In this document: positions 1-9,500 of the stretch, in pieces
Layout: each line of letters opens with the position of its first letter
How positions within the stretch are numbered: position 1 is the stretch's first letter
From: Labilithrix sp.
GTDB lineage: Bacteria; Myxococcota_A; Polyangia; Polyangiales; Polyangiaceae
Reading direction: 5' to 3'
NCBI GenBank assembly: GCA_019637225.1
Contig: JAHBWC010000014.1
Span: 54,618 to 118,617 of the forward strand
DNA: 64,000 bases
Position numbers and translations under genes: made by a program
The notes under the pieces: generated by a model
What the model was told of the DNA's origin: nothing
The model's database searches: none
What the model saw: the letters and a program-made list of their open reading frames with translations, nothing else

Positions 1-349
1 CCGCGTCCCCGGCGTCCGCGTCGGGGGACGCGTCGGCGTCGGGCGTCGATGCGTCTTGGGTGGGCGGCGGGCCGGTGTCCGCGGGCGTCGCGGCGTCGCC
101 GACGACCGTCGTCGGGGCGATGCAGGCCGGGTGCGTCGCCTTCGAGCGGTCGCGCGGGCAGCAGCGCTCGGCCGTCTTGTCCCTCAGCTGATCGGCCGGA
201 TAACAGGAGAGGCCCTCGTCGGACTTGCAGTCGTCGTCGCCGTTCAGGATCTCGCAGCGCTCGCCTTCGCCCTGGTTCGAGCACGCGGCCACGGCGGCGG
301 TGAGGCCGCCGACGATGAGGAAGAGCGCGGCGCCCATGCGCCAGCGCAT
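1..349 (-). CDS. Lipoprotein, C-terminus beyond window edge
   Basis: The minus-strand frame from an ATG at 349 runs open to base 1. It gives about 116 residues of a protein whose C-terminus lies outside the window. The N-terminus (MRWRMGAALFLIVGG) is a signal peptide ending in a lipobox, VAAC, so a lipid-anchored envelope protein is expected. A short cysteine-containing module follows (CEILNGDDDC, then a CC pair), then a Thr/Pro/Asp-rich tail typical of myxobacterial surface lipoproteins. A second in-frame ATG at 337 is an alternative start. No enzymatic motif is visible and the function is unknown. Confidence 0.75.
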   Translation of the reverse strand, partial: MRWRMGAALFLIVGGLTAAVAACSNQGEGERCEILNGDDDCKSDEGLSCYPADQLRDKTAERCCPRDRSKATHPACIAPTTVVGDAATPADTGPPPTQDASTPDADASPDADAGDA

Positions 350-502
350 CGCGCGCGGGGTGGGGGACGAAGGGCGTTTCACGCCACCTTGATGGCACGG
401 AAGCTCGCGACCTGGCAAGCGGCAACTCGGCGCCGTCGGCCCGCTGGCTCCAGAGTGGTCGGCCGGCCGGCGGTCGGCGGCCCAGCGCCGCCGGCGCGGC
501 GC

Positions 503-1168
503 TCAGAGCGAGCGCGTGCTCTCGTCGGAGCGGAGCTTTTCCTTCTTCGCCTCGACCGCATCGGAGAACAGCGAGAGGTACTGCGCCGCGCTCGCCACCG
601 AGAAGACGAGCGAGAGGTAGACGAGCACGCGTCCGACCGCTGCGAGATCGACGACGCCGAGATCGAGCCCGAGATAGGAGAGGTGGTAGGGGTAACCCGA
701 GAGGAGCACGATGATGCCGAGCATCTGCAGCGCGGTCTTCGTCTTGCCTTCCTGGCCTGCGGAGATGATGACGCCCTCGCTCGCGGCGACGCTCCGGAGC
801 GACGTCACGCTGAACTCGCGCGCGAGAAGGACGATCACCGCCCACGCCGGCATGCGATCCATCTTCACCATCCAGACGAGGCAAGCCATGACGATGAGCT
901 TGTCCGCCAGCGGATCGATGAGCTTGCCGAGCACGCTCACGACCCCGAGCTTGCGCGCGAGGTAGCCGTCGAGGACGTCGGTGATGGCGGCGGCCGTGAA
1001 GACGAGCGCCGCCCAGAACCCCGACCGCGGGGTGTCTTGATCGAGGAACCACAAGCAGAGCGGGATCATCGCGATCCGGCCCATCGTCAGCAGGTTCGGG
1101 ATGTTGAACGCGTCTTGACGGAGCGACTGGCGACGCTCTGCACGCGATCGGCTCGCGTCCTCGCTCAC
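503..1168 (-). CDS. pgsA: CDP-diacylglycerol--glycerol-3-phosphate 3-phosphatidyltransferase
   Basis: This inner-membrane enzyme makes phosphatidylglycerol-phosphate from CDP-diacylglycerol and glycerol-3-phosphate, the committed step to phosphatidylglycerol and cardiolipin. The CDP-alcohol phosphotransferase signature D-x2-DG-x2-AR-x8-G-x3-D-x3-D is complete (D64, D67, G68, A71, R72, G81, D85, D89). Several hydrophobic segments surround it and the length (221 aa) is close to the family norm. The start is a GTG with no Shine-Dalgarno sequence. A TACACA box ends six bases upstream, with an ATGACG -35-like element 17 bases before it. It lies 54 bp downstream of the TPR-AIM24 gene but probably has its own promoter. 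An N-terminal hydrophilic extension of about 20 residues precedes the first membrane helix. Confidence 0.93.
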   Translation of the reverse strand: MSEDASRSRAERRQSLRQDAFNIPNLLTMGRIAMIPLCLWFLDQDTPRSGFWAALVFTAAAITDVLDGYLARKLGVVSVLGKLIDPLADKLIVMACLVWMVKMDRMPAWAVIVLLAREFSVTSLRSVAASEGVIISAGQEGKTKTALQMLGIIVLLSGYPYHLSYLGLDLGVVDLAAVGRVLVYLSLVFSVASAAQYLSLFSDAVEAKKEKLRSDESTRSL

Positions 1169-1174
1169 CGGGCT

Positions 1175-1180
1175 TGTGTA
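1175..1180 (-). promoter_or_regulatory. Putative -10 box (TACACA) of pgsA, leaderless spacing
   Basis: TACACA on the minus strand is followed by exactly six bases and then the GTG start. Transcription would therefore begin at the start codon. ATGACG, matching four of six bases of the -35 consensus, lies 17 bp upstream. Confidence 0.45.
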
Positions 1181-1222
1181 GCCCTCCCTCGCGCCGGCGT
1201 CATCCTCGATCTTGACGCCTCG

Positions 1223-3133
1223 TCACGTGCTCGTGACGAGGACCTTGCCCTCGCCGGCGAAGCTGACGAGGCCGCGCTGACCGCACGGGGCGTCGCTCGG
1301 CGACAGGGCGCGCGGGACCAGGCGGCCGAACCAGCCGAAGATGACCTCGCGCCGCACGCTCAAGCTGCGATCGGGGCGCACCGCGAGCGTCAGGATCTCG
1401 CCGATCGCTTCGAGGAGCACCGAGCCGTCGCCGCGGAGTTGTACGACCTGGACCGACTCGCCCTCGCCCGTCGCCAGGCGGCCGTTCTCGAACGAGAGCC
1501 CGCCGCCGAAGCCGAGGAGCACGTCCTCGCGCGCGAAGCACATCTCGCCCCCGACGGCGAAGGCCGCGAGCTTCCGTCCGGGGCGCGCCGCGAGGACGAG
1601 CTGGCCGTCCCCCGAGGCGAGCACCATCGGGCTCGTGGCGCCGCCGAACGACTCGCCGCTCGACTTGCCCTTCACGCGGCGCTCGACGAGCCGCATCTCG
1701 AGCCCGCTCTGCTGCGCCCGGATCGACTCGAGGCGCGCGGCGAAGCCGATCTCGGCGGTCGTACGGACGAGCGCGAGGCCCGACGCGTGGAGCGCGACGC
1801 CGGTGTCCGGGAATCGAACCGGGCCGGCCGCGCCGGGCGCCTCTGCCGCGCCGCCCGCGTGGGGAGCGTGCGGCGGGCCGGCGGCGGTCGGGCCGATCCC
1901 GAGCGGCGTGCTCGGCGCGACCGACGGCGCCTCGCTCGGCGCGCGCGCGAGCGTCTCCACCGGCGCCGGCGGGGGCGGCGCGCCGCTCGCCGGGGCGCCG
2001 AGCGGCGGCAGGAGCGTCCGTGTACTATGCACGTTCGGCTGCGCCTCGTGTGACTTCGCCGGTCCGAACGGGCTCGGCACGGCCACGACCGGATGACGCA
2101 CGGACGGCGCCGGGACGATGCCGGCGTCGTCGAGCCCGATCGAAGGCGGGCGCTGCGACGGGATCCGTTCGAGCGCGGCGTAGTCGACCGCGCCCATCTC
2201 GTGCGCCGGCGGAGCGCCGACGGGCGCGATCAGCGTCGGCCTCCGGTTGAGCGACTGGCTGTGACCGAGCTGCGGGACCGAGGAGACGATCGGCGCTCCG
2301 TCGCGGGTGTCGGGCCTGCGCGTCTCGAGCCGCTCGGGGGCGCGATCGGGCGCCGTCCGCTCCGCCGCGCGCTCGCTCGCGCGGAGCTGTCCGAGCTCGT
2401 GTGGGCGCCAGCTCTGCGCCGCGCCGTCCTCGTTGCTACGCTCGCTCGTCGGCTCGGCGAGCGCGAACGAGAGCTCGCCCGCGTCGAGCTCCTGGTAGGC
2501 GGCGCCGGCGACCTCGCGCACCTCGCGCGTCGGCTGCGACTCCGCGGGGGCGAGCGGGATGATCGACGCGCCCTCGATCCGCGCCGACATGCGTCGCGCC
2601 ATCTGGTGGTGGCCGCCCTGCGCGAAGGCGCGCTCGGCCTGGACGAGGTCGCCTACGCGCTCGCACGCGAGCCCGAGGTATCCCCACGCGCGCGAGTGCG
2701 TCGGGTTCTGGGCGAGCAGGTGCTCGAGGTCCTTTCGCGCGAGGTCGGGCTGCCCCGTCTTCAGGTAGCAGAGCGCCAGGTTCAGGAGCAGCGCCGTGTC
2801 GTTCGCGTTCTTGCGCCGGAGGGCCTCGTAGATCTGGATCGCGCGCGGGTAGAGGCCGAGGCGGAAGTAGACGACCGCGATGAGGTCCTGTCCCTTCGAG
2901 TCGCGCGGCTGGAGGTGGAGCGCGCGCTCGAGCTCTTCCTTCGCCTCGTGGACGCGGTTGTCCTGCAGGAGCTCGCTCCCGCGGTACAGGTGGAACAGGA
3001 AGTCCTCGTTCGAGGAGTCCGTCGGCTTGTCGGAGTCGCGCGTCAGTCCGATCGACGGCGTCTGCCGTCGTGTCTCGTACTCGAACGGCTCGTCGTGCGT
3101 GGACGTGCCCGGCGGCCCCTGGCTGTGACGCAT
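1223..3133 (-). CDS. TPR protein fused to a C-terminal AIM24-like domain
   Basis: Residues about 45-175 form three to four tetratricopeptide repeats (a GSELLQDNRVHEAKEELERA-type helix pair is visible). They are followed by a long Pro/Ala/Glu-rich disordered linker to about residue 425. The last ~200 residues resemble the AIM24/TIGR00266 beta-prism family: Gly-rich strands such as GGLSFENGRLATGEG, with repeated hydrophobic-Gly alternation. No signal peptide is present, so a cytoplasmic scaffold is likely. AIM24 homologues have no defined reaction in bacteria, so the role is unknown. It starts 16 bp after the CPBP-like gene, suggesting co-transcription. The ATG is preceded by GAAGG at short range. 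Its very repetitive linker makes strong false frames on the opposite strand. Confidence 0.8.
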   Translation of the reverse strand: MRHSQGPPGTSTHDEPFEYETRRQTPSIGLTRDSDKPTDSSNEDFLFHLYRGSELLQDNRVHEAKEELERALHLQPRDSKGQDLIAVVYFRLGLYPRAIQIYEALRRKNANDTALLLNLALCYLKTGQPDLARKDLEHLLAQNPTHSRAWGYLGLACERVGDLVQAERAFAQGGHHQMARRMSARIEGASIIPLAPAESQPTREVREVAGAAYQELDAGELSFALAEPTSERSNEDGAAQSWRPHELGQLRASERAAERTAPDRAPERLETRRPDTRDGAPIVSSVPQLGHSQSLNRRPTLIAPVGAPPAHEMGAVDYAALERIPSQRPPSIGLDDAGIVPAPSVRHPVVAVPSPFGPAKSHEAQPNVHSTRTLLPPLGAPASGAPPPPAPVETLARAPSEAPSVAPSTPLGIGPTAAGPPHAPHAGGAAEAPGAAGPVRFPDTGVALHASGLALVRTTAEIGFAARLESIRAQQSGLEMRLVERRVKGKSSGESFGGATSPMVLASGDGQLVLAARPGRKLAAFAVGGEMCFAREDVLLGFGGGLSFENGRLATGEGESVQVVQLRGDGSVLLEAIGEILTLAVRPDRSLSVRREVIFGWFGRLVPRALSPSDAPCGQRGLVSFAGEGKVLVTST

Positions 3134-3149
3134 CCTTCGGGACGGAATC

Positions 3150-3962
3150 CTATCCGACTCCGGCGGATCTTGGCGACATTCGCCGGGCCGTCCAGACGAG
3201 CGCGCCGACGCTGACCGGGACGAGCGCGACGACGGCGGCCGTCCCGGCGAGCCAGCCGCTCCCGCCGCCCCAGGTGTCGTCGGCGATCTGCGCGTGCACG
3301 AGGCCGCCGGAGAGCAACGTCCCGATGGTCCACCGGAACGTGGCGTGCGCCGCCCAAGGCTGCCAGGCGCCGCCGTCGCGGATCCAGAGCGCGCCGAAGA
3401 GCATCCCGAGGAGCAGCGCGACGAACACGGTTCGCGCGGTCGCGTCGCTCCGGCCGAGCGCGGCGCCCGCGGAGGTCACGCCGCACGCCACGACGCGGCC
3501 GAGCGCGGGCACCGAGCCGCCGAGCGCCCGCAGCGTGATTCCGTGCAGCAGGAGCTCGTCACGCCAGGCGTGGATCCCCGCCGTCGCGAACCCGAGCACG
3601 AGGACCGAGGCTTCGACCTGCGAAACGGCCGGTCCGAGCGTCGCCGCGTGCGTCGCCGCGAGGGTCGCGAAGACGATGCCCGCGACGGCGAGGCCGACCG
3701 CGGCGCCGGCGGCCGCGCGGCGCGCGATGGCGGCGCCGGTCGTCGGCTTGCTCGGATCGCTCCAGGCGACGCCGAGGCGTGAGCTCCCCCACTCGACGAG
3801 CACGGCCTGCCCGACGGCGCCCGCCATCGACTGGGCCTCGAGGAAGATCTCGACGGCGCGGCAGCCCGCGGCGAGGACGAGGCCCCAGGCGGCGACGTCG
3901 AAGCGGACGCCTCGCGCCTCGTCTCGGGGCGGCTTGTCCTTGACCTTCGCGGGCTTCTCCAT
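3150..3962 (-). CDS. CPBP-like multi-spanning membrane protein
   Basis: A 270-residue membrane protein with about six hydrophobic segments. A central WRDELLLHGITLR segment resembles the first CPBP (Rce1-like) protease motif (EExxxR), and a HATFRWTIG segment near the C-terminus resembles the later His motif. The second glutamate and the arginine are not canonical, so it may be a degenerate or non-proteolytic member. The ATG at 3962 is chosen over an upstream in-frame codon at 4067 because the latter would overlap the neighbouring enzyme gene by about 60 bp. The 3962 start also has a TAGAGC -10-like box ten bases upstream. The TAG stop is 16 bp before the TPR-AIM24 gene, suggesting a two-gene unit. 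Confidence 0.65.
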   Translation of the reverse strand: MEKPAKVKDKPPRDEARGVRFDVAAWGLVLAAGCRAVEIFLEAQSMAGAVGQAVLVEWGSSRLGVAWSDPSKPTTGAAIARRAAAGAAVGLAVAGIVFATLAATHAATLGPAVSQVEASVLVLGFATAGIHAWRDELLLHGITLRALGGSVPALGRVVACGVTSAGAALGRSDATARTVFVALLLGMLFGALWIRDGGAWQPWAAHATFRWTIGTLLSGGLVHAQIADDTWGGGSGWLAGTAAVVALVPVSVGALVWTARRMSPRSAGVG

Positions 3963-4005
3963 CGCAGACGGTGCTCTAGCGTCTCGAGTCCGTGGACTCG
4001 GGACA

Positions 4006-5106
4006 CTAGCGCTCTTCGAGCGCTTCGCGAAGCTCCTCACCCTGCGCGAGCAGGCCGGGGAGGCCACCGGTGTGGATGAACAGCACGTTCGCGTCCGCGG
4101 CGATGTCGCCGCGCTCGACCGCGCGCGCGAGGCCCCACATCGCCTTGCCGGTGTAGACGGGATCGAGCACGAGCCCCGTCCGTCGCGCCACGCGCGCGAG
4201 GAAGCGCTTCTGCTCGAGGTCCATCACCGCGTACGCCGGGCCCTTCGCGCGGTCGTCGACGACGAGCGGCGCCGACCCGTCCGGAGCGGCGGCGCGCGCG
4301 CCCGGCGTCGAGCTCGCCTCGAGCAGCGCGAGCGGCGGCAGCGACGGGTCGTAGCCGCGCGTCTCGGCCGCGATCCGCCCGATGGTCGTCTCGAAGGTGG
4401 CCCGATCGTCGCAGACCGCGAAGGCCCACGTCTCGCGGGCGACCCGCGCGCTCGCCGCTCCCAGGGCGACGCCGGCGGCGGTCCCGCCCGAGCCGCACGC
4501 GTGCGCGACCACGTCGAAGTGCGCGGGGACGCCACGCTCGAACGGCAGGTCCTCGCAGAGGCCGAGATCGAGCTGGCTCCGCACCTCCCGCATCGCCTCG
4601 ACGTAGCCGAGCGAGCCGAGCCCGTTCGAGCCGCCCTCCGGGACGACGTACGCCGGAGCGCCCTCCGCCTCGAGCTCGCGCCGCGCGTGCTCCATGATCG
4701 CGCCGCGCTCCCGGTACTCGGCCGGCGAGATGAAGCACACCTCGGCGCCCGCGAGCCGGTCGAGCAGGACGTTGCCGGAGAGCTCGAGCTCGCGGGCGGC
4801 GCGCGCGGGATCGGGCACGCGTAGGTAGAGCACGGCGCGGAGGCCGAGCCGCGCGCAGACGAGCGCGGTGGCGCGCGCATGGTTCGACTGGAGCCCGCCG
4901 CACGTGATGACGACCTCGGCCCCGCGGTCGAGGGCGTCGGCGAGGAGGAACTCGAGCTTGCGGACCTTGTTGCCGGCCTCGGCGCCGCCGGTCGCGTCGT
5001 CGCGCTTGATCCAGACCTTCGCGCCGACGATCGCGTCGAGCGCGGTCCGACGCTCGATCGGCGTCGGCGCGTGGACGAGGAAGAGGCGCCTTCGGGACGC
5101 TTGCAT
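4006..5106 (-). CDS. PLP-dependent D-cysteine desulfhydrase / ACC deaminase family enzyme
   Basis: A fold-type II PLP enzyme of the ACC deaminase/D-cysteine desulfhydrase group. The Schiff-base lysine region GNKVRKLE (K47) and the carboxylate-binding GGLQSNHARA segment (S74, N75) are both present. A later Gly-rich CGSGGTAAG loop would hold the PLP phosphate. The length of 366 aa is slightly above the usual ~340. The family members open cyclopropane amino acids or release sulfide, pyruvate and ammonia from D-cysteine; which applies here cannot be read from sequence. The gene follows the biotin-carrier gene by only 6 bp, with GAGG near its start, so the two are probably co-transcribed, though no biochemical link between them is obvious. 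Confidence 0.85.
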   Translation of the reverse strand: MQASRRRLFLVHAPTPIERRTALDAIVGAKVWIKRDDATGGAEAGNKVRKLEFLLADALDRGAEVVITCGGLQSNHARATALVCARLGLRAVLYLRVPDPARAARELELSGNVLLDRLAGAEVCFISPAEYRERGAIMEHARRELEAEGAPAYVVPEGGSNGLGSLGYVEAMREVRSQLDLGLCEDLPFERGVPAHFDVVAHACGSGGTAAGVALGAASARVARETWAFAVCDDRATFETTIGRIAAETRGYDPSLPPLALLEASSTPGARAAAPDGSAPLVVDDRAKGPAYAVMDLEQKRFLARVARRTGLVLDPVYTGKAMWGLARAVERGDIAADANVLFIHTGGLPGLLAQGEELREALEER

Positions 5107-5112
5107 CGGTCC

Positions 5113-5625
5113 TCAGCCGAGCGTGAAGAGCTTGGCGCTGCCTTCGACGGTCGCGCCCTCGGTGACGAGGACGTCGACGACCTTGCACGCGGCCTTCGCC
5201 TTGACCTCGTTCTCCATCTTCATCGCCTCGATCACGCAGAGCGTGGCGCCGGCCTCGACGTCGGCGCCGGCGGCGACGAGGACGCGGACGACGCGGCCCG
5301 GCATCGGCGCCTTGACGACCTTCTCGCCGCCGCCCCCGCCGCCCTTGTGCGCCGCCGCCGCCGCGCGCTGACGCTCGCTCTCGACGCGCACGTACGAGCG
5401 GTGTCCGCTCGCGATCGCGCCGATCTCCGGCGGCTGACCTTCGACCGTCAGATCGACCACGCGGCCGCCGACGCGGATCGACGCGGTGCCGTCGAGCCAG
5501 ACCACGTCGACCGGGACGACCTTGCCCCCGAGCGTGACCTCGAGCTGGCCCGTCGGCAGCTCGTTGACCTCGACCACGGTGGGATCGTGCGTGGCCGCGG
5601 GGTCGAGCGACACGTAGTAGCGCAT
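5113..5625 (-). CDS. Biotin carboxyl carrier protein (biotinyl-domain subunit)
   Basis: A 170-residue protein whose last 70 residues are a biotinyl/lipoyl attachment domain with the canonical EAMKMENEV motif. K136 is the expected biotinylation site. The first ~80 residues form a separate beta-rich domain (VDVVWLDG, SIRVGGRV) joined by a Gly-rich hinge. This layout is like the stand-alone carrier subunits of acyl-CoA or propionyl-CoA carboxylases. No biotin carboxylase or carboxyltransferase gene lies in the window, so its partner enzyme must be elsewhere. It is the first gene of a two-gene unit with the PLP enzyme downstream. There is no Shine-Dalgarno; a TAGATC box ends six bases before the ATG. 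Confidence 0.88.
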   Translation of the reverse strand: MRYYVSLDPAATHDPTVVEVNELPTGQLEVTLGGKVVPVDVVWLDGTASIRVGGRVVDLTVEGQPPEIGAIASGHRSYVRVESERQRAAAAAHKGGGGGGEKVVKAPMPGRVVRVLVAAGADVEAGATLCVIEAMKMENEVKAKAACKVVDVLVTEGATVEGSAKLFTLG

Positions 5626-5631
5626 GCGGAG

Positions 5632-5637
5632 GATCTA
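5632..5637 (-). promoter_or_regulatory. Putative -10 box (TAGATC) of the biotin carrier gene
   Basis: TAGATC on the minus strand lies six bases before the ATG. A near-perfect TTGACG -35-like hexamer sits about 20 bp further upstream, somewhat wide for a standard promoter. Confidence 0.45.
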
Positions 5638-5681
5638 TCGCCCCAGCGCGGCTCGAACGTCAACGTCCTTGTGCGGGCGAC

Positions 5682-6584
5682 TCATGAGCCATCGGGGGGG
5701 CGCGCGTCGGGTGGGACCTCGAACGCGACGTCGAAGGTGCGCTCCTCGCTGTCCTTGAAGGCGACGTGGCCCGTGCGGCCGAGGTCGAGCCCGAACACGA
5801 GCGTCTCGCGCGCCGCGCCGGCGTCGAGCGCGATCTCCGTGAGGGTCCGCCGAAAGCAGTTCGGTCCGCCGAGGTAGGCCGCGTCGACCCAGCCGATCGC
5901 TCGTCGGAGACGCGCGCGGCCGACGGGGCCGCGGGCGGGCTCGCGACTGCCGCGCTCGCGCATCGCGCGGACCGCGCGCTCGGGGGCATTCGCGAGCCGG
6001 AGGCGCTCCGCGCGGCGGACGATGGCGAGCGCGCGTAGGACCTCGCGCCGGAACGGCTCGGCGCGCTCGGCCTTCGCGACGCGGCCGGCGCGCGCGCGGG
6101 CGGCGCCGTCGAGGATCACCCAGGCGCCGCGGCGCGCCACGAAGTCGAGGCCGGCGCGCGCCGCCTCCTCGAGGATCGCTTCGTCGTCGAAGAACGCGTG
6201 GACGAAGCGCCCGGAGAAGCGATCGCCCGGCTCCGCGGCGGCGAAGCCGACCGCGCGCGCGGCGCGGCGCGGCAGATCGATCGCGAGCCGCCCGCGGTGG
6301 GTCCCGTCCGAGACGGCAGGCGCGTGGACCTCGATCCGCGGCGCGATCGCGGCGGCCGCCTCGAGCACGCGGACGCGCGCGTCGGACGTCGGCGTCTCGG
6401 TGTAGGCGCCGGGCGCGACGCGCGCCACGGCCGCGGCGGGCGTCGGCTCGCCGAAGAGCGCCACGCCGGCATCGCGCGCGATGAGCGCCGCGTCGCCGGC
6501 GATCGAGACCGTCAGCGAAGCGAGGGCCGCGTCGACCTCGCTCGTCGTGTGGCGTCCTCCGAGCTCCGCGAGGAGCCGCTTCAC
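5682..6584 (-). CDS. Transglutaminase-like (lasso B2-type fold) protein coupled to the giant lipoprotein
   Basis: A 300-residue protein. The last 90 residues carry a PNCFRRTLTEIAL helix (C243) followed by a beta strand ending in GHVAFKD (H273, D278). This Cys-His-Asp order and spacing resembles the transglutaminase-like Transglut_core3 family, best known as the lasso-peptide protease B2. The first ~200 residues have no recognised fold and contain two long helical stretches. No signal peptide is seen. The GTG start overlaps the stop codon of the upstream lipoprotein gene in a GTGA tetranucleotide, so the two are translationally coupled and probably work together. The longer open frame upstream of this GTG lies inside the lipoprotein gene in another frame. 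No precursor peptide gene is visible nearby, so a lasso pathway is not supported. Confidence 0.7.
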   Translation of the reverse strand: MKRLLAELGGRHTTSEVDAALASLTVSIAGDAALIARDAGVALFGEPTPAAAVARVAPGAYTETPTSDARVRVLEAAAAIAPRIEVHAPAVSDGTHRGRLAIDLPRRAARAVGFAAAEPGDRFSGRFVHAFFDDEAILEEAARAGLDFVARRGAWVILDGAARARAGRVAKAERAEPFRREVLRALAIVRRAERLRLANAPERAVRAMRERGSREPARGPVGRARLRRAIGWVDAAYLGGPNCFRRTLTEIALDAGAARETLVFGLDLGRTGHVAFKDSEERTFDVAFEVPPDARPPDGS

Positions 6585-9500
6585 TGGAAGAACGGGCAGA
6601 GCTCCCGCTCGAGGCAGCGGTGCGTCGAGGGGTGGCTGAAGTAGTAGAGGTCGTTGCCTTGCGTCGCGAGGAAGCGCACGAGGAGGTTCGAGTAGTAGAC
6701 GACGTCGTCGAACTTCTTGCAGGGATCGCCGGTCACGAAGACGTGCTGCCCGCCGGGCTGGATCCACGTGTTGACGATGCCGCAGAGCGGCGCGGTCCCC
6801 CTCCAGGCGCCGGCGTCGGTCGCGAACGGCGAGCCGATCGTGCGCGGCTCCCAAGCCCGCGCGAGCGAGAGCGCGTCGTTCGCGCGGATGTCGATCGAGC
6901 GCGCGAGCCGGAGCGGGATCGCCGGGCGCGGCGCGGCCCAGGGGTTATCGCCCTCGGAGAGCCAGTCGACGTCGAAGATCGCCCGCGCGCACTCGGAGCT
7001 CGATGGCGGGCTCGTGCAGGCGGCGCTCGCGACGTAGTTCGGCGCGCACGTCGCGCCGGCGCGCGTGCGCTCGAGCCGCGCGACGCCCTCGAGGACGTGC
7101 GTGGCGATCAGCACGTCGTTCGGCGTCTTGCCGCCGAGCTGATCCCAGAGCGCCTGTGGCGTCGCGTACTCGGCCCACGCGGCGTGCGTCTCGGCGAACG
7201 ACGGCGGCAGGAACGGGACCGCGCCGGCCGCGCGGGAGAACGCGTAGCCCGTGCTGACCGGCACCATCGGATCGCCGGCCGTGTTGAGCTCGAGGATCGC
7301 GCGCGGCGCCATCGGCTTGCCGTCCGGTCCGGGCGCGGCGCGGATGCCGTAGTACGGCGCGAAGTTGATCGGATCGCTCGGATCGACCGCGGCCTGCGTG
7401 AGGTTCAGGAGGCGGCGCGCCTCGGGCGACTGCCGGTGGAGGCCGAGCCCTTCCTGCGGCGCGACGAGCGGCGAGCCGACCGGGTAGAAGCGGTCGCGAA
7501 ATTGCTGGCAGCCCCCCGCCGGATCGAGATCGGTCGGGGCGTAGGCCGCCTCGCAGGTCTTGCTCGAGTCGCCGACCGGCGCGATGCCGATCGACGCTTG
7601 CTCGAACGTCTGGATGCGGCGGCCGAGCGGCGCGCCCTCGAGCGCCTCGCAGCCCTTGTAGGAGCGGACGACGTCGGGCGCGTCGTAGACCTGCACGTCG
7701 AGGCGGTCGCCGACGTTCGCCGGGATCGGGATGCGGAACCGTCCGTCCGCTCCCGTCCGGGCGCAGTGGCGTTCCTTGTTGCGGATGTTGGTGAGCACCA
7801 CCGTCTTGCCCACGTCGAGCTCGGCGGGCGTGAGGCACGCGATCTCGACCTCGCGCGACACGGTGAGATCGTTGACGACGAGCCGGACCGAGCGCTGGTC
7901 CCCCGTGCAGCGCGTCTGATCGCGGTCGTCCTTCTTCGGGATGGCGCTCGCCGGCACGCCGACGACGAGCGGGCTCAGCACCTGCTGGAGGACCGAGTCG
8001 GGGACGAGCGCCGAGCGCGTCGCGACATCCATCAGGCCGCCGCCTCCCGAGATGGGCGCCGCCGCGACGACGTTCGGATCGAGCGCGCCGTGCACCATCG
8101 CGAGCACGCCCCCGAAGGAGTTGCCCGACGTCGTGATCGGCACGTTCGGTCCGCCGACGTCCGGCACGCCGTCGCCGTCGAAGTCGCCCGCCAAATCGAG
8201 GACGCCGTCGCCGTTGTAGTCCTGCGTCGAGCGCCGCACGCCGTCCCACGCGCGGAGCACACGCGTCGCCTGCATCTCGTCGACGACCGCCTGGCGGATG
8301 TTGTCGCGCGAGTGGAAGACGTGCGCCGACCAGAGCAGCCCGCCGGAGTCGGGATCGCCGTCGCCGTTGAGGTCGGTGTGGCGGCCCGCGCCGAGGGCGC
8401 GCACCCACGGCGAGAGGCAAGTGCCGCGGAAGACGACGTTCGCGACCGCCTCGAGGCCGGGATCGAGGTAGAGCCCGTGCCCCGGCATGTTGATCCCCAT
8501 CATCGCGAGGCCCTGCTTCGCGAAGTAGCCCGCGCGCACGATGATCTCGTCGGCGTGCAGCGTGGTCCCGTGCGCCCACACGGTGACGGGGAAGGGCGCC
8601 TTGTGCGCCTGCGTGAAGCTGCCGTCCGGCGCCTGCTTCGCCTCGGTCGCCTTCGGGACGCTGAGCCAGAACTGCACGGTGTCGCGCGCGACGCGCCCGG
8701 TGCCCTTCGCGAAATCGAGCTCGAACTTCCCGTCCGGATCTTCGTGCTTCGGATCGCCGAGGAAGTACGGCGACTCGAAGCTCCCGATGACGAGGTGGTC
8801 GACGCTGTCGAGGCTCGTGAGCAGGCGATCGAGCTCCTGACCCGACAGGCCGAGCGCGCGCTCGAGGAGCTGACGCATCGCGTCCTTCGTGTCGGCGATC
8901 TTCACCGCGAACGGCGTCTTCTTCCGCGGTGCGCATCCGGGCGTCGTGTCGATCGCGCCCGGCGGCTCGTCGATCTCGTCGAGCGCGGTGCCGACCGCCT
9001 TGAACGCGCGCGCGTCCGGCGGGAACTCGTTCGCGAGGCGCGCGAACGGCCCGACGCCGTGGAGGCCGTCGCGCAGGATCCGCATGTCCTCGTAGACGGG
9101 CTGCGTCGTGAACGTCCAGACGAAGGCGACGTGCTCGAGGCCGGTGCCGGCGACGTCGCCGAACCACGCGCGCTTCGTCGCGTCTCCGAGGATCTCGCGG
9201 ACGCGGTCCGCGCCGCGACGCTGCTGCGCGTGGTGGATGTACTCGAACGGCGAGCGCACCGGCGCCCCGTCGGGGCCGCGCAGGCGGTCGGTCAGGACCA
9301 CCGCGTACTCGCGCTTCTCCTCGAGCGGCACCACGGGACGGAGCAGGAGCGTGTCGGTCTGCCGCTCGTACCAGTCGATGACCTCCTCGATGCGCGCGCT
9401 CCGGCCGGCGTCCTTGCCGCGGAACGGCACGAGGACGTTCGGGTGATCGACGACGCCGTCGAAGTCGGTGTCGAGCTCGGGTCGGTACGCGCTCTGCGGG

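Noticed and set aside
392..407. A second sigma54-like sequence (TGGCACGGAAGCTCGC)
   Set aside because: The spacing between GG and GC is one base too long, and no plus-strand gene follows.
1801..1830. A T-arm-like sequence (CCGGTTCGATTCCCGG) on the minus strand, suggesting a tRNA
   Set aside because: No acceptor, D or anticodon arm can be formed around it, and it is in frame inside the AIM24-like domain (encoding VRFPDTG).
5682..6584. A lasso-peptide biosynthesis gene cluster
   Set aside because: No precursor peptide, asparagine-synthetase-like cyclase, RRE protein or exporter lies nearby; only the B2-like fold is suggested.
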